Shown here: positions 1-12,600 of the stretch, piece after piece | How the letters are laid out: the number at the start of each line of letters is the position of its first letter | Position numbering within the stretch: position 1 is the stretch's first letter | Assembly (NCBI GenBank): GCA_964035795.1 | Contig: OZ038321.1 | Span: forward strand, 6,071,696-6,135,695 | DNA from: Pterobdella sp. o SKG-2022 | Taxonomy: Eukaryota; Annelida; Clitellata; Hirudinida; Piscicolidae | Reading direction: 5' to 3' | DNA length: 64,000 nucleotides | Notes under the pieces: generated by a model | Database searches by the model: none | Told to the model about the DNA's origin: nothing | What the model saw: only the letters and a program-made list of their open reading frames with translations | Made by a program: the position numbers and the translations under genes

Positions 1-651
1 AGTTTCAAATTTAAACATTAAAAATCATTTTTCATTTGTTATTCTACGAGAATGGATACTCATATTTTTCTTAGTATTTGAAAAGATGGGTTTTTATTCG
101 AATTTGAACAAATAAACAAACAAAAGTTTATTTTCAAAAATTTTTAAAAAAAAAGAACAAAAAGATGTCTCAAATTCAAGTTTTTGAAAAAAATGACTTA
201 TTTAAAAATGTTTTAAATCTTAAGTTATCATAAGTTGTTTTGAGTTCACATATTTGTCAAAGTTTTTGAATTATTTTTTACCAATGTAATTGGCTGTTAT
301 ATTTGGTATGACTTAAATCTTTATGCTAATCATTAATTAAAATTTTTTACGAATCTTTAGGTATATATAATCTATAAGGCACCTTATTTGTGAATTAATA
401 TCCCGCTACAAACCTAACCACCTTTTTTCAGTACTACTATTAGTAAAAAAATGTAATAGTGACAAAAAATATTTGATAAAAATATTTGTCAAAAGGTTTC
501 ATATAGTAATCATCATTACTATGAATTAAAAATTTTATAATAATCTCACATATTATATCTGCAAATATTTTTTCTACCTCATATAATAAAAACCGCATCT
601 GAAAAATCCTATACAAAACAATCTTTAAACATAAATATTCCACTAGCACCC

Positions 652-3600
652 CTAGTAGAGCCTAAGCTTTAGATCTCCAAACGAGTCATGCAGCCAAGCA
701 TTTTGGAGTCTTCTGTACCTTTGTTGGTCCAGCTGGCCTGACCTTCATGTGATGGTACAAAGGTTAGTTCATGGCTTAAACGTGAGTATATTTAACAAAA
801 TTTTTGAACACGTAGTTTTTATTATTAAGTACAAAGTTTTTTGTTAACAGTGTAACTTTTAAAAAGAGTATAAGTATATACATATATGTACTCATATGAG
901 ATAAAACGATTTCTGAGTGATATAGAAATATAGCGCATAATTTGAGTATCAACTATAAAGTATATGAATTTTGTTTGGAAACACTTATATGATGAGTATT
1001 AGAGATAACTACAAAGCTAATAGTTTTATGATTAAATGCTTTTGAATTTAATGAAATTTTAAATCACAAATTAAGCTAAAAAAATAATTAACACTAAATT
1101 ACATTAACTTTGAAAATCAAAAAAAATTTTAAATAATTAGAGCCCACTCTTTTTTGACATAGAGAGTCTTCCAAGCATAAGCATCCGGTCCTTTTATGAT
1201 CACAACCATTGACGTGGAGATATCCATGAAGACACTTGTTCCACTACCACATTCTAATGAATGCTAATGATTGTATGGTAAAGTTTAGCAAATTTGGTTA
1301 TTTTAATTTTTAGTGGTACAATGCTTATATTGATTGGACTCAAAAATTTAAAAGACCCTATTTGATTCTGGGTCGTACGTCTTAATGTCAGATTTGAAAA
1401 AGTTTCCTTTACCTCAAATATTATTTAATTATGTTTTTTTATGAGAATAAGTAAAAGAATTAGGTATGAAGACTTTAGAAAACTATCTATTTACGAAAGT
1501 TGAATTTTTCTAAAAAAAATGAAAATAGAGCAAAAAAAAGTTTAAAAAATTACTACCTTTACCTCATTATCTTTCTATCTAATGTTCTAATATTTTAATT
1601 ATTGTATAAAATAACTGAACCTTTTCAAGTTTTTTGGGTCTAGCCTTGCACATAGTCTCACCACACACCAGACATATGACCGGTTTTGAGTGCTCGTTTG
1701 AGCTGAAAGGTTATATAATAATGGTTAAAATGATTAGTAGGAGAGAAGTTTGTTTAAACTAACAGTTCCACTAGTTTTGATGTACATATTGTCAAAAAAA
1801 GAAAATGTACCAGATAAAAAAATTTATACAAAAATAAATGATAACTGTATAAATAAATAAAGAAGAAAATACTGAAGTTTTTGATAATTTTCCAACGTGA
1901 AAAAAAAGGTTATTTTCTCTCATTAACAAAATGAAATAATTCAATTGAAAAGCAACGGAGTGACACCTGGTGATCATTTCATAAACCTCCACTAATTCCT
2001 GGTGCATATTTTTCAACGGTATCAATGATGGTGGTTTGAACACTCCGAGAAACAACGGTTTTATCAGCTGAAAATGTTCATTACAAAGTGAACTTTTGGT
2101 TATAGCTTTTTTATTAAATATCGAATATTTTTTACTACATTCAGTGGAAATTCTATAAAGTTTTCCATAGAACACTGTTTTCATAAAATTCTAATACAAT
2201 TAACTCTGATAAAAATATTTTCTAATCTACGTGTATCATGTTTATTGATAGATTGTGTAATTATGACTGGACCAGAAACTAAATAGGATAAAGCGCTAGC
2301 TACAAATTTAATGTAGCGGAAACACACTGTGGAGCAAGTGCTAATTGTCGGCTAACACGGCATCGAACCCGGTACTTTTTAGATAACTAGTCTAATACTC
2401 TATCAACTGAGCTATACGGCAGACAAACTTATATAAAGTCGTGAAAACCTTTTATTATATATTTAAAAAAAAAACATAATAAAACGGAGAATTTTACTCT
2501 CATGAATATTAATTCTATATGATCAAAACGGAATTTTATCATGAAAAATATTTTGAAGTTTGTGAATGTCACAAGACTTTTCCATGTCTGTTTACCTTCT
2601 TAAGTTAACGTTTCATGGTGAAATCCAAAAAAGGTTCCCATGTCGATTTAATTAAATATAAGGCTTCAAAAATCTTGAAGGTATTTAAACTATAAAATAT
2701 AATTAAAATGAATTATAAAAAACTGACATCATTCTAACCTTGAAAGGGTTTTTGACGTAATTGAAATTAATATTGCAGCCAGATAGATGCAAGAGGGAAC
2801 CAAAATGGAATGTGAACTTGAGTAAGTATGTGCTTACAAGTTCATCAGACCAGAAAAAACATCTGATTGGTTTGAATGGAAATACAAAATTATAATAACC
2901 GCAGTGAAAACATTAATCCTAACAAATACAACAGAACAATATAATATTTAATTATTTTTGTTAAGAGGATCAAAACTCAAGCTTCAATAATAATAATTTA
3001 TTTCAACAACTATTTTTCTTCAAATTTTTTATGCGTAACTTCCATAATGTAATTGAGACCTGAAAGCCGCCAATTCAGACACATTTTGTTGTTCTTGGAC
3101 CCCCAACAAAGACAGAAGTTCCATGTGGCTCATATTATTGAGTTCCTGAAAAATGTTAGACTATTGTAGTTTTTTATAAAAACATTGAGAAGTGTTTGTT
3201 TTATAATGATTATTTCAAGTTATTAAAAACCTACTATGTTTTTGAAAAACTAAAAATAAATACTTAAATATAGATTTGTTTTTTTGAAGCTTATTTTTGA
3301 TGAAGATTTAAAAAACTTAATTAATTTGATAATTAAGATAGAACTAAATATGTATACTTTTAATTGGTCTGTGTTTTCTTCAAAGATACAACAGAATATA
3401 GACAAGCCAAACGTTAGAAAGCTCTTAGTTTTTTCTTTGATTATTTCCATGATAGAGCCCGTACTGATGTCTTTATATTCACTTCTCTTTGAAGTAATAT
3501 TATGTAGATATTTATTTCAAAATTTGCTTTCATACTTGTAGATACTTTTTTAAGCTCAATCTTATTGTAAACTATTAGTAGAACTTATTGAAAACTAGTT

Positions 3601-6600
3601 TAATTGATTTTTTTAAGATATTTATACACAAATTTGTTATTTCATCTTCAAAATTTAGCAAGTATGCTAGTAGCAACAGGTTCAAAAAAACCACAAACAA
3701 GCCGATATTTTAAAAACTATTTAAATATTTGAAAAACTTGAAAATTTAACAACAAACTACCAACCCATTCAGATGGAACGCGTTCAAAAGTACTGTACAA
3801 ATCGTGGAAGATATTTACCAGAGAATTCTCAAACAGATCTGTTCTTTTCATTGCTTTTTCCATCTTTCTTTGAGGAATGCAGGCCACGAGCCAGCAGTAC
3901 AGTTGCAACACGTACAAGTTGTAGTAGAACATTATGACGCTCATCACGAATGCTGCATTTGAAGCATAAATATAGCCAAGTTATTAACTGAGTGAATTTT
4001 TTCAAGCCAGTCACAAACTCAAATAGTTTTTTTTTCGTATTTATTAACGAGATCAAGTTTGACTTACTATATGAGAAATATGGTGTTTTTTTTGAAAAAT
4101 TTATACTTATTTATTTGAGATTTATTATAAGATATTGTCTATGTGTTTGTGAGATTGGCAATGGAATCGCATAACAGTTAAAGGTTATAATTTCTAATAA
4201 ACCAATTTATGGTCTGAGTTAGTATTTTTATGAATTTAAATAACAAAGATATTTTCATCAATTCGTGAGCGTGCAATACTAAATACTCACTGGTGTTGAG
4301 TTGGTCAATAAAGAGGAGGGTAGTTAACAAGTGCTGTTTGAAATCCGCAACCGCGAGGTTATTTGTTCGTGAACTGTCAAGCGTCAGCATATAATTAAGC
4401 TTATAATAATACTTCTAACAAAAGTTCTAACATTCAGTCGTCTTAAAATCAATTGAAATACACATGGTTACTTGTAAAAAATGAAAAATATTCTACCACA
4501 CAAAAATAAATCAACGATGAAGTATAAGAAGGCACCTTTCAATGTCTAGAGAAGTGTCTATAGATGGCATGAGCTGGAAGGCATCGGCTGAAGAAAAAGT
4601 ACGAACAATATTGTTGCATACTTTGAATAAAAGATTAATCGGTATGTGCTTCTTAACATTGTTTGTATCAGCAAAACTTTTTTCTTGTCCTCTTATGCTT
4701 GGAGATTTGTTCATTAGGTAAATTTCTAGGTTGTTTCTGCATTAATATTTGAAGTTTTGATTGTAAATCATGGCATATAAATACGCGTTATTTGTTGTGT
4801 ATTAGTATAATTAGAAACAGTAGATTTTTTAATTTTCATTTAGTGTATAGAGTAAGAAATTCTCCTTTTTTGAGATAGGTTTATTTAGTAATCAATAATG
4901 AATATTCAAAATTTGTTTAAATGGTTATAAATTTCATGTTTCATTAGATTTCATATACATTTCACAAGTAGTTAAAATATTAAAAGAATAAAGTTCAAAA
5001 AAAAGAAGCCTACTGCAATTATTTTTGAATGGAACTTTACATGTTTAAGCAATACTTCTAAGCTATCAATATAATTTTAATAAATGAATGAAGATTATTT
5101 TGTGGCAATTTTCTCTACTAAATATTTAGCAGGGCGCATAACTTTCAAAATAATCTATCACATTCAGTAAACCTTCTGTCGATCGTCCCACCAAGGGTTC
5201 AAGATGTGCAAATGTTAGATAATGAAATAAGATTTCTGAATTTTACATTTGAATATTCATTACCTCATAATATCAACAAAAAAAGTGTGATCCAATCTGG
5301 CTTGTGTGACATCTGATACCACATCGGTAAAATGATAGAGATGGGGGTTTATTTCAATCTAAGAAGGGAGGATAGTGAGAGAAGTGACGATGAAAATGAA
5401 TTTTAGAGTCCAAGTTTACTAATATGTGAATTGATGAAAAATCATGTTTAAAAAATATTTTCATTACGAAAAGTTTAAGCTTTTTGTAAAATTATTTCAT
5501 GGTTAAATGAATGATAATGCAAAAAAAATACCAAAAAATTTTACTAAACTCAAAAAAATGTCTATGAATTGATTTTTTAAATTTAAATTGGTGCAAAATA
5601 AATATAAATTAGCTTCAAAACAATAAAAAACTAACTCTTCTTGAAACTTCAAAAACTTGAAAAACAGCTTCAAACCGAGGTCTGTTCTCTAGAATATCAG
5701 GGACACGAGAATATGGGTCCAAAGAAGCAAAATCTGAAAGGTCATTGAGAGGAAATAATGATTCAAAGGATTCGTTGCAAGCTTGACACACAAATCTCCC
5801 TTTGCCAGCCTCTCCCTTGAAACAAGTTTTATATGGAATAGAATGTTAGAGTATTTGTGTTTAATAAGTTTTTTCAACCCTATAATGATACCAAACTCAT
5901 AGAAAGTTTTTCATAAAAATTATTTATCAAAAAATTTTAAATTTTAGTTATAAATAGATTAACTGATTTGAAAAACTAACTGAAATTAGTTTTAGGGATT
6001 TTTGATTTGCGGAACTATTTAATTGAAGTTATTCATAACTAAACTAAATAATTCATGAAATTATTCAATTAAAACTGAAAAAAACAAATTCTAACATCAT
6101 CATTGGCTAGGCAGTATTTGTGAGATCTGTGCCCACAAGTCTTTATCCATAAGTTGTCGAACCATCTGGTTGGTGCTTGCTGCATGCATAGTGGTGTAAT
6201 AATCGTTTTTTTATTAGCATTTCATTCATAATTTGTTATTTTTTGTGATGAATTAGTTATAAATTTATTGTATCGTTCAAGATTAGCGTGTTGTGTACCT
6301 TGAACGATTTCAGTTGTTTATGCTTATTTTTTAATAGTTTTCGATTCAATTTAAAATGAAAGATACCATTATTTTTATTGAGTTTAGTTTATTAATAAAA
6401 AAGATATTAGTCTACTGCACTAATATTTAATACAAACAGCATAGAGCATCTTGTGAAGAAGGCCCTGGGAAAGAGCGAATCTGAAGTAAAAGCTGTGCTC
6501 TCCATTGCTTATTAACGGGGAAATGCTCTCGTTGGAGTTGCAATGTCCCATAACTGAGAGGTGTGTATGGTTTGTGAGATCTTTGTTGAATAATGAAGTT

Positions 6601-7697
6601 CATAAAAGTTTACTAAAATATTGATCAAAATAAATTTTCAAGTTTTTTTTGCAATTTAAAAACAAATCAAGTTATTAGTTATTTAAGGATTTAATTAAAA
6701 ACTATATGGATTCATACTGCGTGTTGTGTCAACATTGACAGGGAAGCATAGAGGGTTCTCCATGGAGTCACCACCTGGTTGTCTACAAAAGGAACATCGC
6801 TTGCCAATTTGTGCCATCTCCAAATCTTTATCTGAGTGTTGTATAGTGGAGGATCATCCCATGAGAAAAAAAAAGTTTGTAAAACTAATTCGAACAGATT
6901 TAGTCTGATGTATCGATATACATAGTTTAGTGTTCAATACGAAAAAGAAAACCGAAGTAGAGAAATTAAAAAATCTCTAAGATCGTTATAATGTTTAATA
7001 ATTTTTTTTAATACTCATCAGGGATCAAATTAAAGGCATATCACTTTGTGCAAGTATTTCCATGTATTTGTCAATGTCCTGTCCCGTCCCTTCTCTGTTC
7101 ATCCATGGTTTATATTTGAAAGTTTAATTATTTTCAACAAAGTAAAAATTTTGATACTATAACCAAAAAGATAAAGATGAATAATATTCTATTAGTTCCA
7201 ATCTTTTTCAAACTCTATTCTTTTGTTTTGTTTCAAACTCATTAAAAATTGTTTTTGCATTATTCATCTTGATAAGTTACACAATGTATTATCATTAATA
7301 CCCCAAGTATTATTATACAATTCCCAAGTATCGTAAAAAATGATTCAACAGCAAAGCACCTTGCAGAAGGATCATAGTATCTGGCATCGGCAGAGTACCC
7401 AGCTGTTGAGGGGTTTAATTCTTCATTATTGTCATTAATTATATTTCTATTGTTTTTTAGCTTTTATTTTTTTATATATTCGATTTGCTATTTTTGTTAT
7501 AGTTTAGTAGTAATATTTATATAGATTGTTATAATATTTTTTTTACTTTTTTGATACCCTAACTTTTATGAAGACATCATTGAAAAGTTTAATAATATTA
7601 TCAAAATTTAAATATTTTTTTAAAAAAACTCATATATTTATATCAATAACAAAGAAACCTCCGCCAGTGACAAATGATTCCAATAACGTCCGTACAT
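652..7697 (-). CDS. UBR3-like E3 ubiquitin ligase, RING to C-terminus (copy A)
   Basis: Probable RING-type ubiquitin ligase of the UBR3 group. Coding exons in transcript order: 7659-7697, 7360-7402, 7045-7094, 6718-6831, 6438-6553, 6096-6179, 5636-5815, 5264-5358, 4536-4736, 4291-4373, 3761-3952, 3358-3470, 3060-3145, 2801-2862, 1987-2067, 1621-1702, 1148-1263, 652-742 (stop). All junction phases agree except 1987 to 1621. RING ligands are spread over three exons: CSFC (6718-6831), CGHRSHKYC (6096-6179) and VCQAC (5636-5815). NNLEIYLM and FYYNLYVLQ match conserved UBR3 helices from memory. The C-terminus has ICLVCGETMC, then HSLECGSGT and QQRYRRLQNAWL, the UAIN signature. Likely cytosolic. 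No UBR box or other N-terminal half was seen; upstream phase is compatible with the micro-exon array. Assignment to the UBR family is firm, UBR3 rather than UBR1/2 less so. Confidence 0.85.
2289..2424 (-). mobile_element. tRNA-headed SINE, diverged copy
   Basis: Reads on the minus strand as a tRNA-like head (GAGCTATA side at 2410, CGGGTTCGATG B-box-like stretch), then the shared tail with CACAGTGTGTTTCCGCTACA and TTGTAGC-x-AGCGCTTT. It is in an intron of UBR3-like copy A. Confidence 0.8.
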
Positions 7698-8168
7698 CTA
7701 ATATATCGTTTTTGCACTTCCCCCCTTTGGTTCTGATGTGTTATGAAGTAAAAATCTTAACAAATATTTTGAGATGTTTCAAAAACCGATCAGCAAATTT
7801 TTTGATGATTTTTGAACAGATTTCTTAAAGTTGGTTTGTTTAAAAAATTTTCATGAAGTTTCGTTTCTTTTTAAATCAATATATGTTGAAATTTTCCTTG
7901 TTGGTTATAAAACAGACATTTAATCCCCACAACTGTTATAAACGTTTCTTAATTATAAGTGCGTGCATGAACAAGGGGTGCGTGTAGTAACACTGAACGA
8001 TTCTATGAATTTACAATGTAATGAGACTGGGTGCTTGTTAGAACCATTTGTAGATGTTTATTAATCAGCACTAATACTTATTGTTTTTTAGTTTAATTTT
8101 TAAAAAATTTCAAATTTTTTTATTAATGAGTAAAAACTTAATATAAATAAAATTCTTTATTTGAAAAC

Positions 8169-8239
8169 GAAGCTTTTCGTAAGCAGGACTTAACTTATCC
8201 AGTACTTGATAAAACTAAGTTCTACTTATGAAAAGCTTC
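8169..8239. repeat. Hairpin repeat, family 2
   Basis: Inverted repeat: GAAGCTTTTCGTAAGCAGGA on the left pairs with the right end reading GAAGCTTTTCATAAGTAGAA on the other strand. Related hairpins are at 16033-16147, 22986-23100, about 18126-18183 and about 54540-54585. No coding capacity; probably a small non-autonomous DNA element. Confidence 0.7.
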
Positions 8240-8510
8240 CTTTTTAATTAAATTTTTTTTTTTTGTTTCCGTTTGATTTATTTGTTTATAATTATTACCA
8301 AAGTCTAAATAGCTGATTTTTTCACCGTGATTTCCCATTCCTTAACCCTAACTGTTAGTGCTGGACCATCATTCCGAGTTAGGTTCAAAAGTAAAAGTTA
8401 TAAATACCAAAGAAAAAATTACATGGAAATGGTGAAAAAAGTAAAAATAAATTATTTTAAATATCAAATATATTGAGGCTGAAACCTTTGCGAGACTTTT
8501 TTCGGCCTAC

Positions 8511-8537
8511 CTTCAACAACGCCTTGAAAATAATCAA
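8511..8537 (-). CDS. 27-nt micro-exon between the array and UBR3-like copy A
   Basis: An exon-like block with a clear acceptor (ttaccgcag) and donor (gtaggc). It is read in phase 2 to 1 as DYFQGVVE flanked by split codons. Its phases fit both the array exon 9623-9696 upstream and exon 7659-7697 of copy A downstream. Its 27-nt length equals that of the SSA-x-x-DFG exons of the array. It is the main physical hint that the array and the UBR3-like module are one transcript. A chance open block cannot be excluded. Confidence 0.5.
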
Positions 8538-8539
8538 CT

Positions 8540-9355
8540 GCGGTAATCTTTGTCCCATGTTAATTCAACGTCAACGAATCGATGTTTTTAGGTGTTCTTA
8601 TCATCATAAAGTCATAGTGAGAAAAAAAATTTTATTTAGCCATTATAGAATCTATTTATTTAGAATGATCGAACGATTTATATACCTCTTTTTTCATATT
8701 TGTTCACTATGTTTTCTAGAGCATCCATTTTATGAATCTCTTTTCTGAAAAATTTTAATATTTATTCATTACAGTTTTTATAGATTAAGAACTTTTTTTC
8801 AGAAATTTTTTATCATGCTTTTAAGATGGAATGTTTTTGGATCTAATATAAAAATGTACCGTAGTTTTTCTTTTCTTATTGGTAATTGCTCTTGTATATC
8901 TTTCGAATACGTTGAAAATTCAATATTGATTTCATAAATCATATTTAAAAATATACTTTGTTCTAACTTTTAGTATTGAGTGTAGAACAAAAACTATAAT
9001 TATTTTCAAGTTTATGAAAATTGTAAACCCTCACTCCTCGGAACATGGCTAGTTCAAAATTGATGTTTTTTAGTTTAAAAAATGCAAAAACTTTTTGCTA
9101 AAATATTTTTTATTTTTAAAAACAAAATATTCAAATTGAACAAATTTGATGAAAAACCACACAATATTTAGATCTACCTTTCTTTTAGAGTTTCTGATAT
9201 GTATGGAAAAATTATTGAAATAAATTCCAAAAAAATTCTTTATACAAAATAAAACTGTAAAATTTTATTAACTCAAACCTAATCGATAGAAAAATTGCAA
9301 TGTGACCTAATGTTAATTCAACTGATTTTATTCACGTTATTTTCTATCTCTAAAG
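8540..9355. other. Stretch between array and UBR3-like copy A
   Basis: No confident exon. It matters because a separate promoter and first exon for copy A would have to lie here if the array does not splice into it; none is visible. Confidence 0.4.
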
Positions 9356-9459
9356 CTAAAGTTGAGTGACAAAGTATTGGTTAAAAATCAACAATAAATA
9401 ATTGTATTTGACTAATACATAGTACCATAATAATGATAATACGATGCCAATGAGAGCAA
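9356..9459 (-). CDS. Possible hydrophobic terminal exon of the micro-exon array
   Basis: A strong acceptor (pyrimidine run, then gcttcag) is followed in the phase left by exon 9623-9696 by 33 codons and a TAG at 9356-9358. The peptide begins ALIGIVLSLLWYYVLV and is hydrophobic throughout, like a C-terminal membrane anchor. An AATAAA lies about 25 nt past the stop (9327-9332). This would end locus M here and separate it from UBR3-like copy A. A+T-rich DNA often yields hydrophobic open stretches and AATAAA by chance, so it is listed as an alternative to splicing into 8511-8537. Confidence 0.4.
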
Positions 9460-9622
9460 CTGAAGCACATGTAGAAAAAGAATATTTACAAAGCTTGATG
9501 CTGTTTCATAATTTTTTTACTTCTAATGATTTTATATAAAAAAAATTTTATCATTTATTAGCTAACTTTTTTAGTTAAAGCTAACTTATCAGCCACCCAA
9601 TTACAAAAAAAAACCAGCCAAC

Positions 9623-12600
9623 CTGCTTCTTGGATTTTTTTAGCAATACTTTGAGCATCCCTCTTTTGAGCGTTTTCATATGCAGCTATTTGTTGCCTGT
9701 TGTTATTAATCTATTTAATTTTGGGGTTTAGAAACTTCCGAAGTTGACGTCAGTAAACTTTAGTGCATTATGTTTCAAGGTGATTACTGTTTGAAAAGTT
9801 TGTTGAATAACGCAATAAAAAAACTTAATTTTTATTAAAAAATGTATGGTTTGAATAGAAATAATTCACACTATTAATTTCTTCATTACGTAAGTTGGTC
9901 TTATAACATCTTTTTGTTTTTCATAAATTTCGCTTCACCCAAGTCAATATTTTATAAAATATCTTCAATGAGTTAAAATTGCACACTGACTTTAATTCTT
10001 CTTCTGTAAGTCCAAGTTCAGCTTTCAATAAAAATTTCACATAACTTAAAAACTTTATTTCATAAACAACAAGGCTAATTTCTAGACATCAAGCATACCT
10101 CCGAAATCTGGGAAAGCACTGGATCCTGATGCTACAAATAGAATAATGTTCAACTTTTTATTTGAAATTATTTGAGAAGTTTTGTTGATAGAAAATTAAT
10201 TTTTAAAACGAAATTAACCGGCAAAATCACTGATAGGTGCAGAATCTGGTCATGATAATAAATAAGGTGAAGTTAAATGAAAAGTCAGCTGCTCAAAAAT
10301 TCCATGAGTATTTCAACAGTTTTAATAAAAATAGTTATATGTAGAATCTTTAACAGTTAATTCACAAAATTTTAATTATTTTTCAAAACCTTCCACTGTA
10401 GATGGCGTTTCAGTATCTCCTTCACTGTTGATTTTGTAACGCTTTTATAAATAGTTTTTAAATGTTTCGAATCGCATATAACACGAAGATTAAGTTATTA
10501 AAACTACACCAAAAACTCAAAATGTGCATCAAAATACTTTTCAGCTTCAAGGATTGGAGGCAAGACTTTGAATTAAAGAGATGATTAAATTCTAATAATT
10601 CTATGTTTTCAAGTTTAATGTATAAAATGGTTTATACGTGTTTTACTGAAAAAAAATTCTTTAAGGAAAAAATTAACCAAAAATCATTTGATATCAAACT
10701 GACAAGTTATTAATAATTATTTTAAGCCTTTCCTAACCTGCAACAGTAGAAGGTGTTACAGTATCTTGGTAGCTGTTGCAAGATTAATAGCTTTAAACGT
10801 CTCCAAAAGCTTTTCAATACACCAATAGGCGTATATTTTGAAAATTTAATTTTCAGTTTCATTTTTTGTATGAAATACAATTTCATTTAAGATAATTCAT
10901 TTATGAAACTGTCCCAATAACCAAATGGTGCCAGATACTAATTTCACTTAATTAAATCATTTGCTTTCAATGTGTTCATTAGTAAATTCGGTTCATTCTA
11001 TTTTATTTATTGACATTTACTTCATAAAATATAAAAAAGTATTGCTAAAACACATCGAAGTAATTATAAAAATTATTCACCTCACAGATTCAGTTGTTGA
11101 AGGCAAGACTGAGAAAAATATCGTGAAAATATAGTTTATGTTGACAAAAACATTGGGTTTGACAATAACAACCTGTTTCAGACTGGCTACTTGTTAGTGT
11201 TTCGTAAGCGGCCATTTGGGCCCTTAAGTTAGTGGAAAAATTTTCATTTTTTAAAAATTTGTTGAAGTTTAAAACTTATAAAATATTTGAAAAGTATATA
11301 TATTATCGATCGTTTACTTCATTTCTTCTTCAGACAGTCCCAAAGCTTTAAAATTACAAAACGTGAAAAAAAAGTTAGAAGTTACTTTTAGTTAAATAGA
11401 TTACATATGAAGCTTAATTTTCTACATAAGCTAAGACAAGTTTCAAGCCAACCTTCAAAATCGCATACTGCACTGGAATCTGACAAAAAAGGTCAAGTTA
11501 TTTAAGCTTGAATCAAATGGAATTATTCAGTAGACTAATAAATCTATACGTTTGTATTTTTCAAATTCTCTAACCTTGAATGGTAGAAGGTACTTCTGTT
11601 TCAGTTACACTGTCAATATTGAAGTATTGATTCAGTTATAAATGCATTTAAAGCTTTTTATTTTATGAGTTGAAAAACTGATTACGGGAACTAATGTGGA
11701 GCTTTTTTTTATAACCTTTCGGAGATTGAAGGCGCTGCAGGAATTGAAGACACGTTTAAAAAAATTTGAAGATTTATATAAAAATGTTTTTTTAAAATAA
11801 TTCTACTTTGATTAAAATGTTTATAACATTGAATCTAATTATTTATAAATTGATATCGAAATACAAGCAAATTCATAGTTCAAATAATGAAGATTATTTA
11901 CCTATTTCTTTAAATTGACCCACGCTTTTTCTTTGGGCTCTTTCATAGGCAGCAATTTGGGCTCTAAAAAGCAAAGATTTGTATGGTTTTATGAAGTAAT
12001 ACAATTGAAAACTTAAACTAAAAAGTTAAAAGAGTTTTCAACAGATTAAAATTTCAATAACTTCATTTCTTCTTCAGATAGTCCAAAAGCTGAAACACAA
12101 TGAAAAACAATAATATGAACCAAACATTTTCAAACAAAATATTTAGAAAAAAATCAGTTTATATATACCAAACAGACCTGCATAATCTGAATAATCACTG
12201 GTTCCTGTCGTTAAAAGAAAATACATTTATGGTTTGGGTGAAAAAAAATATTAATTAATCACCATACGAGAAATTTAAAAAACTACTTTGATTCAAAAAT
12301 TAGGTTTTTCTTAGCTAATACTCAAATACAAGAGTTTTTAAAAAAGTTTCTTATATTGTGAAAAAATTATATAGAATTCAATATTTTAAAATCTCAAATA
12401 TTAGCAATTGTTTCCAATATTCAAAGTGAAGATGCAAAAGGTTAGAAGTTGATACTAGGAATATAACTTACAACGTTTTTAAAATATAAATTTGTTAACT
12501 TAGAAAATTTTATGTAAAATTATTTATTTATGTTATATTTTCCTGATAATAAACCTGTTAAAGAAATTGCTTGACTTTTTGTTTCACTGTATATTTTAAA

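Noticed and set aside
1792..2184. 130-codon minus-strand open frame as a gene
   Set aside because: Only 1987-2067 is spliced coding sequence, in another frame that fits phase with its upstream neighbour.
3284..3541. Plus-strand open frame of 85 codons
   Set aside because: It is the antisense of UBR3-like exon 3358-3470.
5264..5358. EINPHL in copy A matched to EMNPQL of vertebrate UBR3
   Set aside because: Exon order puts this piece before the NNLEIYLM helix, whereas EMNPQL follows that helix in UBR3. The likeness is coincidental.
9991..12089. FGLSEEEM-K plus AQIAAYE read as a ubiquitin-interacting motif
   Set aside because: The acidic start and central Ala fit, but the key Ala and Ser positions of a UIM are replaced by Gln and Tyr in most copies.
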